Assembly (NCBI RefSeq): GCF_002072155.1 | Contig: NZ_BDIY01000020.1 | Location: 17,834-81,833 of the forward strand | DNA: 64,000 nucleotides | Direction: 5' to 3' | DNA from: Roseovarius sp. A-2 | GTDB taxonomy: Bacteria; Pseudomonadota; Alphaproteobacteria; Rhodobacterales; Rhodobacteraceae | Shown: piece after piece, positions 34,494 to 42,610 of the stretch | How positions within the stretch are numbered: position 1 is the first letter of the stretch | How the letters are laid out: every line of letters begins with the position of its first letter | Made by a program: the position numbers and the translations under genes | Notes under the pieces: model-generated | Database searches by the model: none | Told to the model about the DNA's origin: nothing | The model's input: only the letters and a program-made list of their open reading frames with translations

Positions 34494-35774
34494 TCACGCG
34501 GCCTGCCCGCTGAGCCTACCATAGAAGCTGCGCTCGAGATGCAGTTCCCCTGCCCCGGCTTTCTCGACCATGCCCCGCAGATATCCGCCCGGCGAAGCAA
34601 CCTCGCCCGCGCTGTGCTTCTCGAAGACGAGCGCAAACGCGGCCGTGGCCCCCTGGGTCCCCATTCGGTCCTGCGCCACATTCCAGGCATGCTCTGAGAT
34701 CCCGATCATCGGCCTGAGTTGACCGGCAACCCGGTGCAGATCGCCCCAATCCTTCAGGAATCCACCCATATTGCGCGCCCAGGATGCGAATTCTGGACAG
34801 GCCTGCATGATTGTCGGCAGGTCGAGCGCCGTCCGTTTTTTGCTCACCTCGGCAACCCAGTCTTCCAATTCCCTATCAACTCGCTCTTCGGGTGGAGCAT
34901 TGGGCACCGCACCCGCCGCTTCCTCTTTTTCAGAGGAATTACTAATTACAGGATTAAGTTGGTTTGTAATTAGTATATGAGGTTCAGAAATGACCTCCCT
35001 GGGGTTCATATCTTGAGTCTTCTCACATACTTGTTCGGTGGTTTCGGGTGTGTTTTCCACAATTTGAGCGACCTCAGTTGCCTTGAGATACGCCACCTCG
35101 ACACGCTCCTGAAGCTCCTTGAACCACATCAGGAGTCGCGCAAGTTGCTCGGAGGTTTCATGGCGGCGCGGAAGCCGGTCCAGAAGCTCCTCGAAGAGAC
35201 TCGTGAATTGCGTCCAGGGCCCGCGCAGCGCGCTGCTGACGGCCGCCTCGATCCGAGCGCGGATCATACGGCGTGCCACGGTGATCTGGCGCTTCAGGCG
35301 TTGGCAGAGCTCGCGCTCGGCCTGCAAATCGGCATGGAGCTCCTCGAACTCCTCGACACGCGCCGACAGCGGCGACAGATCGAAGCCGTAGGCCTCGACA
35401 ATGCGCCCTTCGGCGTCCCTACGGCCCCATCGCTTGCCGTTCGGGCTGTCCTGGAAGGAGATCACGCCGATCTCGGCCAGACGCCGTGCATGGCGCTTGA
35501 GCGCGGAGAGCGAGAACCCCGTCTGCTCCATCAGATAGGCGTTCGACGCCCAGACGATCGGGCGTTGCCCCTCCTCCCAGTCCTGGGCCTGGGTAAAGGC
35601 CCCGAGCGTGTCGAGGAGCATCATGTCTCCGGCCTTGAGGCCAATGTAGGCTCCCACCCGCTTCACAGCCACGAAGGCCCGTGTTTTGGGTATAGCTACC
35701 TGTTCACCGGCTTGGGCAAGCTGCTCTGCAATGCCAAGACCCGGTGTCGGCTTGCGCCAACCTGTATGTTTCAT
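34494..35774 (-). CDS. repC: RepC plasmid replication initiator
   Basis: A 426-aa RepC. The N-terminal RPA domain (about 1-180) contains KTRAFVAVKRVGAYIGLKAG and QRPIVWASNAYLMEQTGFS, a winged helix; the C-terminal domain has MGGFLKDWGDLHRVAGQLRP and GYLRGMVEKAGAGELHLERS. RepC is the initiator of RepABC plasmids and binds inside its own gene. Translation is probably limiting: the GGAGG site is locked in a hairpin immediately upstream. It follows repB with a 160-bp gap that should encode the counter-transcribed RNA. Confidence 0.95.
   Translation of the reverse strand: MKHTGWRKPTPGLGIAEQLAQAGEQVAIPKTRAFVAVKRVGAYIGLKAGDMMLLDTLGAFTQAQDWEEGQRPIVWASNAYLMEQTGFSLSALKRHARRLAEIGVISFQDSPNGKRWGRRDAEGRIVEAYGFDLSPLSARVEEFEELHADLQAERELCQRLKRQITVARRMIRARIEAAVSSALRGPWTQFTSLFEELLDRLPRRHETSEQLARLLMWFKELQERVEVAYLKATEVAQIVENTPETTEQVCEKTQDMNPREVISEPHILITNQLNPVISNSSEKEEAAGAVPNAPPEERVDRELEDWVAEVSKKRTALDLPTIMQACPEFASWARNMGGFLKDWGDLHRVAGQLRPMIGISEHAWNVAQDRMGTQGATAAFALVFEKHSAGEVASPGGYLRGMVEKAGAGELHLERSFYGRLSGQAA
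34940..34975. other. oriV: AT-rich palindrome in repC, candidate oriV
   Basis: A perfect 11-bp inverted repeat TACTAATTACA ... TGTAATTAGTA separated by 14 bp, in the only strongly AT-rich stretch of repC. In RepABC plasmids the origin is an AT-rich region with dyad symmetry inside repC, so this is the best candidate in the window. Confidence 0.65.
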
Positions 35775-35786
35775 GCCTGTTTCTCA

Positions 35787-35930
35787 CCTCCAGTTATGTG
35801 GAGGCAAAAGAAAGCCGTTCGCCGAAGTGGCGTTCCTGTTGACAGTGATTCGCGGGAGAGATACCTTCTAAGCGACCAAACTTTTCAGATTAGCTCTCAG
35901 GCCACGCTGCTTGGGGGCTTTTCTTTTGCC
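35787..35930 (-). promoter_or_regulatory. repC leader with RBS-sequestering hairpin (ctRNA target region)
   Basis: On the minus strand CCTCCA-CATAAC-TGGAGG (35804-35787) hides the repC GGAGG site in a 6-bp hairpin. A competing long-range pair exists: the leader start at 35930-35916 (GGCAAAAGAAAAGCC) is complementary to 35816-35803, which overlaps the first arm of that hairpin by two bases. Formation of one should disturb the other. In RepABC plasmids a small antisense RNA from the repB-repC gap controls repC this way; here it would be transcribed on the + strand. Confidence 0.6.
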
Positions 35931-35934
35931 TAGA

Positions 35935-36930
35935 TCATTGTTCTGACTGCTCCTCTTTCGTCGCGAGGAATTCGCTGTACAGCTGATCAAGCCGCCCCGA
36001 GAGAAAGTCCCCGAACTCGGTTGAATCTTGTGCCGTAAGCGAAATGCTGAATGCCTTACCGGAACGACCGATGACGCCCTTGATGCGGCCTTTGCCGGCA
36101 GTCCAGGTTCGTTTTTTGGGCGTGGCACGCGTTTTTCGGCGCTTCGGCGCCCTGCCCGCTTCTGCCAGCTTGCTGTGCAGGAACTCAAAGCGAGCATCAC
36201 TGTCGAGGTCCTGAAACCCGTCGAACTCCAAAGCTTCCTTTAGGATCTTGTCATTCGATGTTTCCGAAGCCAACTTCTTGAAATCTTCCCAGCGATCACG
36301 CCCTATCTGCTTGGCCGGCCCAATCTGTTCGATGACGTGTCGGGGGACGTTCTGCGCCACTGACAGCATCCGTGAAAGCAACGTCCCATCGATGGTAAGG
36401 GCGGACTGGATCACGTCCTTTGCTTGCCCCATATCCAAGAGGCTCTTCGCAAATAGGGCCTTCTCAATAAAAGAGAGATCTGCGCGCGCAGTGTTTTCCT
36501 GCCCTTGAGCAAGAATATGAGCCACATTGTCCATTGGCTTTACAACTGCGCGAACCTTACGGCTGAGCGCCGATGCAACTCGCACACGGCGATGCCCAAA
36601 GACGATCATATAGCGGCCATCCGCTTCCGGATGCGGTCTAAGCAATACTGGCGTGTCCTGACGACCCGCTGCGATCGATGCTTTCAGTTCGTCGAAAGCA
36701 ACATCGTCATCACTAAGCCGATCCGAAACGAATGACACATCGATCAGTTGCGGATCGATCTCGACAATGGTTTCTCCTTCAAGGAGACGCTTCGAGTTCT
36801 CCGCAAGGCTATCGATCGAAACCTTCATCGATTTCGAAGCACCGCGCATTGCGTATCCAGAGCGACCGGAATCCTTCGGCTGTTCCGTCGAACCGGCCAT
36901 AACGCTCTTCAGGAGGTCTTTGCGAGCCAT
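35935..36930 (-). CDS. repB: RepB, ParB-like plasmid partition protein
   Basis: A 331-aa ParB-family centromere-binding protein. The ParB nuclease-like/CTPase domain (about 55-150) has VLLRPHPEADGRYMIVFGHR followed by RRVRVA, and QGQENTARADLSFIEKALFA; the helix-turn-helix region follows, and the C-terminus is basic then helical. I chose the ATG at 36930 over a TTG one codon upstream, with GGGAG about 10 nt away. It is read after repA with a 103-bp gap that contains two parS-like repeats. Confidence 0.94.
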   Translation of the reverse strand: MARKDLLKSVMAGSTEQPKDSGRSGYAMRGASKSMKVSIDSLAENSKRLLEGETIVEIDPQLIDVSFVSDRLSDDDVAFDELKASIAAGRQDTPVLLRPHPEADGRYMIVFGHRRVRVASALSRKVRAVVKPMDNVAHILAQGQENTARADLSFIEKALFAKSLLDMGQAKDVIQSALTIDGTLLSRMLSVAQNVPRHVIEQIGPAKQIGRDRWEDFKKLASETSNDKILKEALEFDGFQDLDSDARFEFLHSKLAEAGRAPKRRKTRATPKKRTWTAGKGRIKGVIGRSGKAFSISLTAQDSTEFGDFLSGRLDQLYSEFLATKEEQSEQ

Positions 36931-36980
36931 CAAGCCATCTCCCTTTCGTCAGAATCCAACCGGCGCGCAGCCCGCATTTC

Positions 36981-37028
36981 GACAGTTGCACGGCTGTCAA
37001 AACTAGCGTTCTGCACGGCTGTCAAAAC
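36981..37028. repeat. parS: Two parS-like repeats between repA and repB
   Basis: The 17-mer TGCACGGCTGTCAAAAC occurs at 36987-37003 and 37012-37028, 25 bp apart, in the repA-repB gap. The first copy sits in a short dyad GACAG...CTGTC (36981-36998). A third copy lies upstream of repA at 38515-38530. Repeats of this size near repA and repB are the usual centromere/incompatibility sites of RepABC plasmids. Confidence 0.75.
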
Positions 37029-37033
37029 CACAG

Positions 37034-38245
37034 TCATTCTCGCCCCCAAGCCTTGTGGATCAGTTCAGCGATTTCGTCGTTCACATCATTCAAAGACGTC
37101 ACGGCGCGGTCGTAAGTAGTCCGCACGAACTGAGACCGTTCAACTTCGTATAGCGTCTGCTTGGTAATCCCAGCGTCGGAGATCGCCGTAGATTTCAACA
37201 TAGGATTCGACAGCATCTGATTTGGGAACATCGCCTGGAGGAACCCAACCATCTGCTTTTGGGGACCGTCCGTTGGTTCAAATCGCGTTACGAGGTAACG
37301 GAACCACTTCAGGCGCATGTTCGCTCCAGCATCACGGATCGTCTTCATGATCCCGCCCAGCATCAGGAGAAACTGGCTCATCGACATGACGTCCAGCATC
37401 TGAGGATGGACTGTCACAATTACCGAAGATGAAGCCGTCAGAGCAGTGAGCGTGAGGTAGCCCAGCTGAGGAGGACAATCGATTACGACCACGTCATAGC
37501 GGTCATCAACCTCGTTAAGCGCCTTCGATATACGAGTGAAGAAGGCACGGCCCTCATGGGAATCGCTGCTCGTCAAAGCAACCGGGGTATCGTATTCGTA
37601 CTCTTGAAGCTCAAGACTTGCCGGAACGATATCTAGGTTGGGGAAGTTTGTTGGCCGGATCACCTCGGAGATCGGTTTGCGCTCGTCATCATACCGAAGT
37701 GTCTCGTAGAGCGAAGGCACGTCGTCGAGTTCTGGCTGAATGCCGTGCAAAGCTGTGAGCGAGGCTTGAGGGTCCAAGTCGATCGCAAGAACTCGATGCC
37801 CTTTCAACGCCAAGTGCTGCGCGAGGTGGGCGGCGGTAGTGGTCTTTCCGGAACCACCTTTGAAGTTCACGACAGACACAACGTGCAGTTCTTCGCCAGG
37901 CTGCCGATAGGGGACATAACGGCGCTTTCCGGGACGACCATGCTTGTCGAGATAAGCTCTCAGTTCCAGCATCTGCTCGGCCGAGTAGCTGCGCCTCCCG
38001 GACGACGATGTTTCAGGTTCAGGACCTTTGCCTTCGAGATGAAGCTTCTTAATGGTCGACTGTGTTACGCCGAGATAGTAGGCAACTTCGGCCAATGAAA
38101 ACTGACGTAGACCTTTTTGGGCGTCCGGAGGATACTGTTCCTGCCGCAACATATTGAGGCGGTCGGAAATCAACTCTCCTTGCTGAAGGATGACCTCGTC
38201 GAAGGGTTGATCCTTCGTATCAGCCGCAAAAGACCGTTCTCGCAT
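37034..38245 (-). CDS. repA: RepA, ParA-like plasmid partition ATPase
   Basis: A 403-aa ParA-family ATPase with an N-terminal helix-turn-helix region (about 45-75; FSLAEVAYYLGVTQSTIKKL) and deviant Walker A FKGGSGKTTTAAH (about 130-142), followed by AIDLDPQASLT and the Walker B-like VVIDCPPQLGYLT. RepA with RepB partitions the plasmid and represses the repABC promoter. Length and order are typical of RepABC cassettes. Confidence 0.95.
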   Translation of the reverse strand: MRERSFAADTKDQPFDEVILQQGELISDRLNMLRQEQYPPDAQKGLRQFSLAEVAYYLGVTQSTIKKLHLEGKGPEPETSSSGRRSYSAEQMLELRAYLDKHGRPGKRRYVPYRQPGEELHVVSVVNFKGGSGKTTTAAHLAQHLALKGHRVLAIDLDPQASLTALHGIQPELDDVPSLYETLRYDDERKPISEVIRPTNFPNLDIVPASLELQEYEYDTPVALTSSDSHEGRAFFTRISKALNEVDDRYDVVVIDCPPQLGYLTLTALTASSSVIVTVHPQMLDVMSMSQFLLMLGGIMKTIRDAGANMRLKWFRYLVTRFEPTDGPQKQMVGFLQAMFPNQMLSNPMLKSTAISDAGITKQTLYEVERSQFVRTTYDRAVTSLNDVNDEIAELIHKAWGRE

Positions 38246-38703
38246 CCGCCTGTCCTCTAAATATCGCTTTTTCAGCGATTTCGCTCGTTAAAGTGTCATC
38301 TACACGGAAAAACGAGTCTTAACAACGATTTTCACCCGGCGGCTAGATCTTACCCAATCCACCAGCGTGCCTAGATGTCTCGACAAAGTGTAGTGATCGA
38401 AGAATGTAGCTACCCAATATCTAGGGGAAACTGTCACTAGCTCAGATGTGCAGTCAACTTCAACCTCACGCCAGTTACGCCATAACTATCTGTTATTATT
38501 TTATTTTATCACGCTGCACGGCTGTCAAAATGAAAGATGCTCGAAGCCTCAGAACGCTAGTTGAACCACGAACCCGTCTCCTCCGAACCGGCGTGCGTCA
38601 TCGTCACCTTGCGCCAATGCAGTGATAACTTGCCTCCACCAAGCGCACCAACCACTGACTCCGAGATGCGGGGAATGCGTCTCAGCGCGAAGGGAAACAG
38701 CGG
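38246..38703. other. repABC promoter region and gene-free stretch
   Basis: About 460 bp upstream of repA. It contains AT-rich, promoter-like sequence and the third parS-like repeat TGCACGGCTGTCAAAA at 38515-38530, so RepA/RepB autoregulation probably acts here. No gene is seen between 38246 and the DUF736 terminator. Confidence 0.55.
38515..38530. repeat. parS: Third parS-like repeat, upstream of repA
   Basis: TGCACGGCTGTCAAAA, identical over 16 bases to the two copies in the repA-repB gap and in the same orientation. It lies about 270 bp upstream of the repA start. Confidence 0.7.
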
Positions 38704-38731
38704 GAATCGGCTGGGTTGCCCCAGCCGATTC
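38704..38731 (-). terminator. Strong hairpin after DUF736 copy 2
   Basis: A perfect 12-bp stem GAATCGGCTGGG / CCCAGCCGATTC with a 4-nt loop, starting 6 nt after the DUF736 stop. No long T run follows on the minus strand, so it may act as a terminator only in part or mainly protect the mRNA end. It differs in sequence from the terminator of copy 1. Confidence 0.6.
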
Positions 38732-38737
38732 TATGCG

Positions 38738-39076
38738 TCACGCGGCGTCCTTCGGTCCCCAGGGGATGATGGCCTGCAGGGACAGATCGTCCTGGTTCGC
38801 GGCCTTGCCGAGGTTGGCGTTGAAACCGTGGTCGCGGATGGTCAGCGTGTAGTAGTCGGCGCCGGTCTCCTTGTTCTGCTTCTTCCAGATGCCGCCGCAC
38901 TCGACCAGCTTGCCGCGCGGGGAGCGGCCGAGGACGCGGTGCGTGGGGGCCATCGGGTTCGCGCTCGCGACGGGTTCGACCGTGATGTCGAGGTCGAAGG
39001 TCAGGGTCGAGATGGAGCCGACGCCCTTGGCGGTTTCGATGTCGGCGCTGGTGAATTTGATGCAGTTCGTGGTCAT
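38738..39076 (-). CDS. DUF736 family protein, copy 2
   Basis: A 112-aa DUF736 protein nearly identical to the product of 21018-21356. I see substitutions at few positions (for example ETAKG for GTAKG, VEPVASA for VEPIASA, LQAIIPW for LQAVIPW), all conservative. The start has the same AGGAGAAGAGCA ribosome-binding region. Function unknown. Retention of two intact, slightly diverged copies with their leaders on one replicon suggests both are used. Confidence 0.88.
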   Translation of the reverse strand: MTTNCIKFTSADIETAKGVGSISTLTFDLDITVEPVASANPMAPTHRVLGRSPRGKLVECGGIWKKQNKETGADYYTLTIRDHGFNANLGKAANQDDLSLQAIIPWGPKDAA

Positions 39077-39318
39077 TGCTCTTCTCCTAGTTTGCGTTGC
39101 AATGATGGTCACCTTGCAGCTGGCCAAGGCCCGGCCACACCGAAGGCGAAGCGCAGCGGAGAGGGGCAGGCGCCGGTCTTTTTGATCCGCGAGGAATGGC
39201 CCGCAGGGGCAGGGGAAAAAGATCGGCGACAACCTTTGTGGACGGGACGACAGCTGCGACCAGCATGTCATGCAACTCAGACACAGGGAGAAGTGCGGTG
39301 GCCTCGAAGGAAGGTGGG
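38740..39318. repeat. Long direct repeat, copy 2 (DUF736 gene plus leader)
   Basis: Partner of the repeat at 21020-21605, same orientation. Homology starts inside the last DUF736 codons and ends about 90 bp beyond the leader hairpin; the two terminators outside it are unrelated, so the duplicated unit was gene plus leader. Confidence 0.85.
39171..39228 (-). promoter_or_regulatory. Structured leader element, copy B (DUF736)
   Basis: Outer stem 39171-39183 with 39216-39228; inner stem GCCC-GCAG-GGGC. It is 95 nt upstream of the second DUF736 start. Compared with copy A, the inner stem has changed (GACCC/GGGTC to GGCCC/GGGGC), still allowing a shortened pair. Confidence 0.6.
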
Positions 39319-39713
39319 TGAACAGCCGAGGGAGATGCCGCGAGGGCCTTGGCTCCCTTCTAACTCACCGGAGGCAAGACAGAGCGCAGATGTCAAATCG
39401 CATCCCCCAGGTTCACTACTGCGCCGACTGTCTTCGCTGAAGCGCCCACGATGCGGATGAGTGCTCGAGGCGAACAGAGCGTGGAACGAAAAGCCGGGTT
39501 GCCAAGAAACACTGCAACCATCCAATCCCCCGAAATGACGTTCCGGCTGGTTGGTTTGGTCAGAAAATGTGACAGGACATTTGACCAAGGGCCGCCGCTA
39601 CCAACGGACTGGACATGCTCTCTAGCTCCGGCAAGCGTCGCCGACTTGCCCTTCCAGTGCTCATGCTATACGTCATTGACACATACGCCGCCGAATCCTA
39701 TATGGGACAAGAG
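39319..39713. other. Gene-free stretch before RelE-type toxin
   Basis: About 395 bp with no supported gene. It must contain the promoter of the toxin-antitoxin pair. A 103-codon minus-strand frame overlaps it but has no credible protein composition. Confidence 0.4.
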
Positions 39714-40055
39714 ATGACACGATTGCAAACAGTGGTCGAACTGCCCGAATTCCAGAGGCGCGCCAAGGCAATCATGTCGGACCAGGAGCGAGAGGCCGCG
39801 ATCGACTTCATTGCCGCCAATCCGGAAGCGGGCGTCTCTCTTGGCGGTGGACTGCGGAAGGTCCGCATCCCGAGAGAGGGAGGCGGAAAGAGCGGCGGCT
39901 TCAGGACGGTGTATGTCTTTGGCGGGACCCATATGCCGATCTTTCTGATCACGGTCTTCGCCAAGAATGAGAAAGCCAACCTGTCGAAGTCTGAGCAGGC
40001 CGCGGCGGTAGAGATGAGCAAGGCGCTTGTCGCGAAATATGGAGACGCAACATGA
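39714..40055 (+). CDS. RelE/HigB-type toxin
   Basis: A 113-aa protein of the RelE/HigB-like toxin superfamily: FIAANPEAGVSLGGGLRKVR, GGKSGGFRTVYVFG and PIFLITVFAKNEKANLSKSE match mRNA-interferase toxins that cut ribosome-bound messages. I chose the ATG at 39714; an ATG four codons upstream is possible. It precedes its antitoxin (toxin-first order, as in higBA) with a 4-nt overlap. A plasmid addiction role is expected. Confidence 0.85.
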   Translation: MTRLQTVVELPEFQRRAKAIMSDQEREAAIDFIAANPEAGVSLGGGLRKVRIPREGGGKSGGFRTVYVFGGTHMPIFLITVFAKNEKANLSKSEQAAAVEMSKALVAKYGDAT

Positions 40056-40345
40056 GTGCATTCGAATCCATCACCAAGGGGCTGGAAGAGGCGCTGGCCT
40101 TCGCAGATGGCGACTTGGCCGGCGCGAAGGTCCATGAAGTTTCCGTCGCCGAAGTCGATGTCGCCGAAGTCCGGCAACGGACGGGCCTGTCCCAGGCGGA
40201 ATTTGCCAAGAGCATCGGCGTCGCGAAAGGCACGCTTCTGAACTGGGAACACGGGCGCCGGCACCCCACGGGTCCGGCCCAGGTTCTGTTGGCACTGATC
40301 GCAAAGAAGCCTTCTGTCGTGCAGGACCTGTTGCGCGGTGCGTGA
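40052..40345 (+). CDS. HigA/XRE-type antitoxin
   Basis: A 97-aa protein with a C-terminal helix-turn-helix (VRQRTGLSQAEFAKSIGVAK then GTLLNWEHGRRHPTGPAQVL). It overlaps the toxin stop by 4 nt (ATGA). It should neutralise the toxin and repress the pair's promoter. Convergent with the DUF2493 gene, whose stop is 8 nt away. Confidence 0.88.
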   Translation: MSAFESITKGLEEALAFADGDLAGAKVHEVSVAEVDVAEVRQRTGLSQAEFAKSIGVAKGTLLNWEHGRRHPTGPAQVLLALIAKKPSVVQDLLRGA

Positions 40346-40353
40346 ACCGGGGC

Positions 40354-41265
40354 CTAAGCCCCGATCCTCTTGATGCGGATCCCCAGCTTACGGGCCTTGT
40401 CGACGATGTTCTCGGTGATACCCGATCCGGGAGTGGCGATCAGACCTTGCGGCATGGTTTCGAGCATCTTGTCGTTGCGCTTGAAGGGGGCGGCCTTGCC
40501 GTGGCTCTTCCAGTCAGGTTTGAAGACCACCTGGGTGACGCCCCGAGTATATGCCCAGCGGGCCGCGATCATCTCGGCGCCTTTGGGCGTGCCGCCGTGC
40601 AGCAGCACCATGTCGGGGTATTTCGCGTGCGTGGCGTCGAGGATGGACCAGATCAGATCATAGGCCTGATAGTCTCCGCCCGAGAAGGCGATCCGCGTGC
40701 CTTCGGGGCAATGCACTGCGGTCTCCTTGCGGCGCTTAGCCGAGAGATAGGCCCGGCTGTCCACCACGGCGGAAGTCAGGCCGCGATGCGAGACCTTGGA
40801 TCCGGTGCGGGGCAGCCAGGGTGAACCTGTGGCGGCCGAGAAATGGTCCACGGCCAGATCGCGCATCTGCTCGAAAGCGTCGCGATGGTCCCAGAGCTTG
40901 AGCCCGATCATCTGGAGGCGCTCGAGTTCGACCGAGGCGACCTCGGAGCCGTCCTGGATGGCCAGACTTTCCCGGACCTCGAATTCATTGTCGTCGAGAA
41001 GTTTCTGGATATGGGTGAGCCGGCGATGGAAGATCGAGGTCAGAGACCAGAGCATCTCTTCGAGATTGTCTTCCAACTGGCTACCGGTGAGGAGGCCGAT
41101 GGTGGTGTCAAAGAGCGTCGCCATGGCGAGCTCGACCTCGTCGGGCTGGGGCAGGGGGCGATGATCGGTCTCGCCGGGCCCGGGAGTTGCGCCGTGAAGT
41201 GCCAGGTGGTCGAGGATTGCGGAGGTTACGCCGGTCTCTTCTTGGATGTCTGTCTGATGGGGCAT
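40354..41265 (-). CDS. DUF2493 (SLOG-like) plasmid protein
   Basis: A 303-aa protein. The C-terminal part (about 185-303) is a DUF2493/YspA-type SLOG fold: RIAFSGGDYQAYDLIWSILD, MVLLHGGTPKGAEMIAARWA, VVFKPDWKSHGKAAPFKRND. SLOG domains bind nucleotides or their derivatives. The N-terminal helical half is found in the plasmid version of this family. It belongs to the conserved cluster with the Toprim and helicase genes downstream on the same strand. A structured leader element lies 112 nt upstream. Confidence 0.8.
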   Translation of the reverse strand: MPHQTDIQEETGVTSAILDHLALHGATPGPGETDHRPLPQPDEVELAMATLFDTTIGLLTGSQLEDNLEEMLWSLTSIFHRRLTHIQKLLDDNEFEVRESLAIQDGSEVASVELERLQMIGLKLWDHRDAFEQMRDLAVDHFSAATGSPWLPRTGSKVSHRGLTSAVVDSRAYLSAKRRKETAVHCPEGTRIAFSGGDYQAYDLIWSILDATHAKYPDMVLLHGGTPKGAEMIAARWAYTRGVTQVVFKPDWKSHGKAAPFKRNDKMLETMPQGLIATPGSGITENIVDKARKLGIRIKRIGA

Positions 41266-41376
41266 TGTCTGGTTCCTCTGTTTGATCTGACCCGATTTGG
41301 ATGGGGCGATACCAGGACCGGCGGCGACCGGGCCGCATCCGTGAGGATCGGAGCGCAGCGGAGAATGCGCCGCGGG

Positions 41377-41429
41377 CCGGAAAATTGGTCCCGCGAGGAA
41401 TGGCCCGAAGGGGCAGGGGAATTTTCTGG
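41377..41429 (-). promoter_or_regulatory. Structured leader element, copy C (DUF2493)
   Basis: Outer stem CCGGAAAATT (41377-41386) with AATTTTCTGG (41420-41429), sequence unlike copies A and B but equally well paired, around the shared core with inner stem GCCC-GAAG-GGGC. It is 112 nt upstream of the DUF2493 start, in the same orientation as A and B. The rest of 41266-41563 has no supported gene. Confidence 0.6.
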
Positions 41430-41563
41430 TTCGGGGCGCATTGCTGCCCGGGCGAGGGGCACTCAGCCCCGACCCGCTGGTCCATCGCTCCCCTTTTCCA
41501 AAAGGGATCAGATCAAACCCGCGGAACCTTTGCCCTGTCGGACATCCCCGAGGAGGTTGGCGG

Positions 41564-42610
41564 TCACCCGCCCTCGATCTCCAGACCTTGTGTTTTCATG
41601 GCCTTGAGCAGGGACCGGCGCAGCGCATCTCTGCCAAAAGCCCGCAGATCGTCGTTGAAATCACCCATGTTCGACACGAGTTCACCACAGCAATTTTCAC
41701 GCGATTCCAGTTGGTTACGCAATTTCATTGATGCGTTTCGTCCGGCTTCGTCATTGTCCCGCGCGATCCAGATACGCTTGATCCCCGGCGGCGGAATGAA
41801 GAGGCCGAGATGGGTGGCAGTGAGACAGGAGGCGAGATCGAACTCCGGGAGAGCCGTCCCGACCGAGAGGGTATTCTCGAGACCTTCGCCGACGATGAGA
41901 TCGGTGCGAGAGGTGCCGGACCAGAAGCGGATGGCATGGCCATGAAGCTGCCCGAGGATCCGTTTTGGGCTCTCGATCTGGGCCAACCCGCCGGTGGACG
42001 GGTCGAGATAGGTGCGCGCGCATCCGGTGATCTGGCCCCGATTATCGGTGATCTTCGCGAGCAGGGCAGGGGCCCTTTGCGGCGGATCGGGATCGTCCTC
42101 ACCCTGCCACAGGAAGACCCGCGGGTGATAGCGCAAGGCCGGGCCAAGACGTGTGATCCCGCGACCTTGCAGATAGGTGGCGCCCAATGTGCCAAGAACC
42201 GGCTTGCCTGCGGCGAAGAGTTTGCGTGCCCGCCCGATGCGTTTGCTGGAGGCTGCATCCGGACGCTCAACGCTTCGGGGTTCACGAGGCATGGTAGGGC
42301 AGGGGGCAATGCCGAGGAAAGACCGGGCCTCCCTCAGCGTCTCTTTGAGCGTGACCGATCCAAGCCGTTCATGCAGCAGGTCGATCAAGTCGCCATACTC
42401 ACCGGTCGCGAAATCCTGCCAGGACCCGGCCTTGCGCCCACCCTGAGCCTCGAGCCGGATGGCAAGGCTCTGGCCTTTTGCGCCAGAGGTATCGCCAACC
42501 TGCCAATAATTGCCCTGCTTGCGCCCCTGGGGGAAATAGTGGCGGCAGAAACTCTCGGCGCGGTCCGCAAGATCGGCCGAGAGGTCTGCGATACTGCGCC
42601 GCGCGCTCAT
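41564..42610 (-). CDS. Toprim-domain primase-like plasmid protein
   Basis: A 348-aa protein: N-terminal DUF7146-like region (FCRHYFPQGRKQGNYWQVGD, QDFATGEYGDLIDLL) and a C-terminal Toprim domain (about 225-330) with the glutamate motif IVGEGLENTLS and acidic pair RIWIARDNDEAGR. Such proteins are thought to act in plasmid priming or DNA processing. It overlaps the helicase gene by 4 nt and so is co-translated with it. Confidence 0.85.
   Translation of the reverse strand: MSARRSIADLSADLADRAESFCRHYFPQGRKQGNYWQVGDTSGAKGQSLAIRLEAQGGRKAGSWQDFATGEYGDLIDLLHERLGSVTLKETLREARSFLGIAPCPTMPREPRSVERPDAASSKRIGRARKLFAAGKPVLGTLGATYLQGRGITRLGPALRYHPRVFLWQGEDDPDPPQRAPALLAKITDNRGQITGCARTYLDPSTGGLAQIESPKRILGQLHGHAIRFWSGTSRTDLIVGEGLENTLSVGTALPEFDLASCLTATHLGLFIPPPGIKRIWIARDNDEAGRNASMKLRNQLESRENCCGELVSNMGDFNDDLRAFGRDALRRSLLKAMKTQGLEIEGG

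Noticed and set aside
36981..38530. Repeated 17-mer TGCACGGCTGTCAAAAC as a CRISPR-like array
   Set aside because: Only three copies, two 25 bp apart and one 1.5 kb away flanking repA; fits parS far better. No cas genes and no other array seen.
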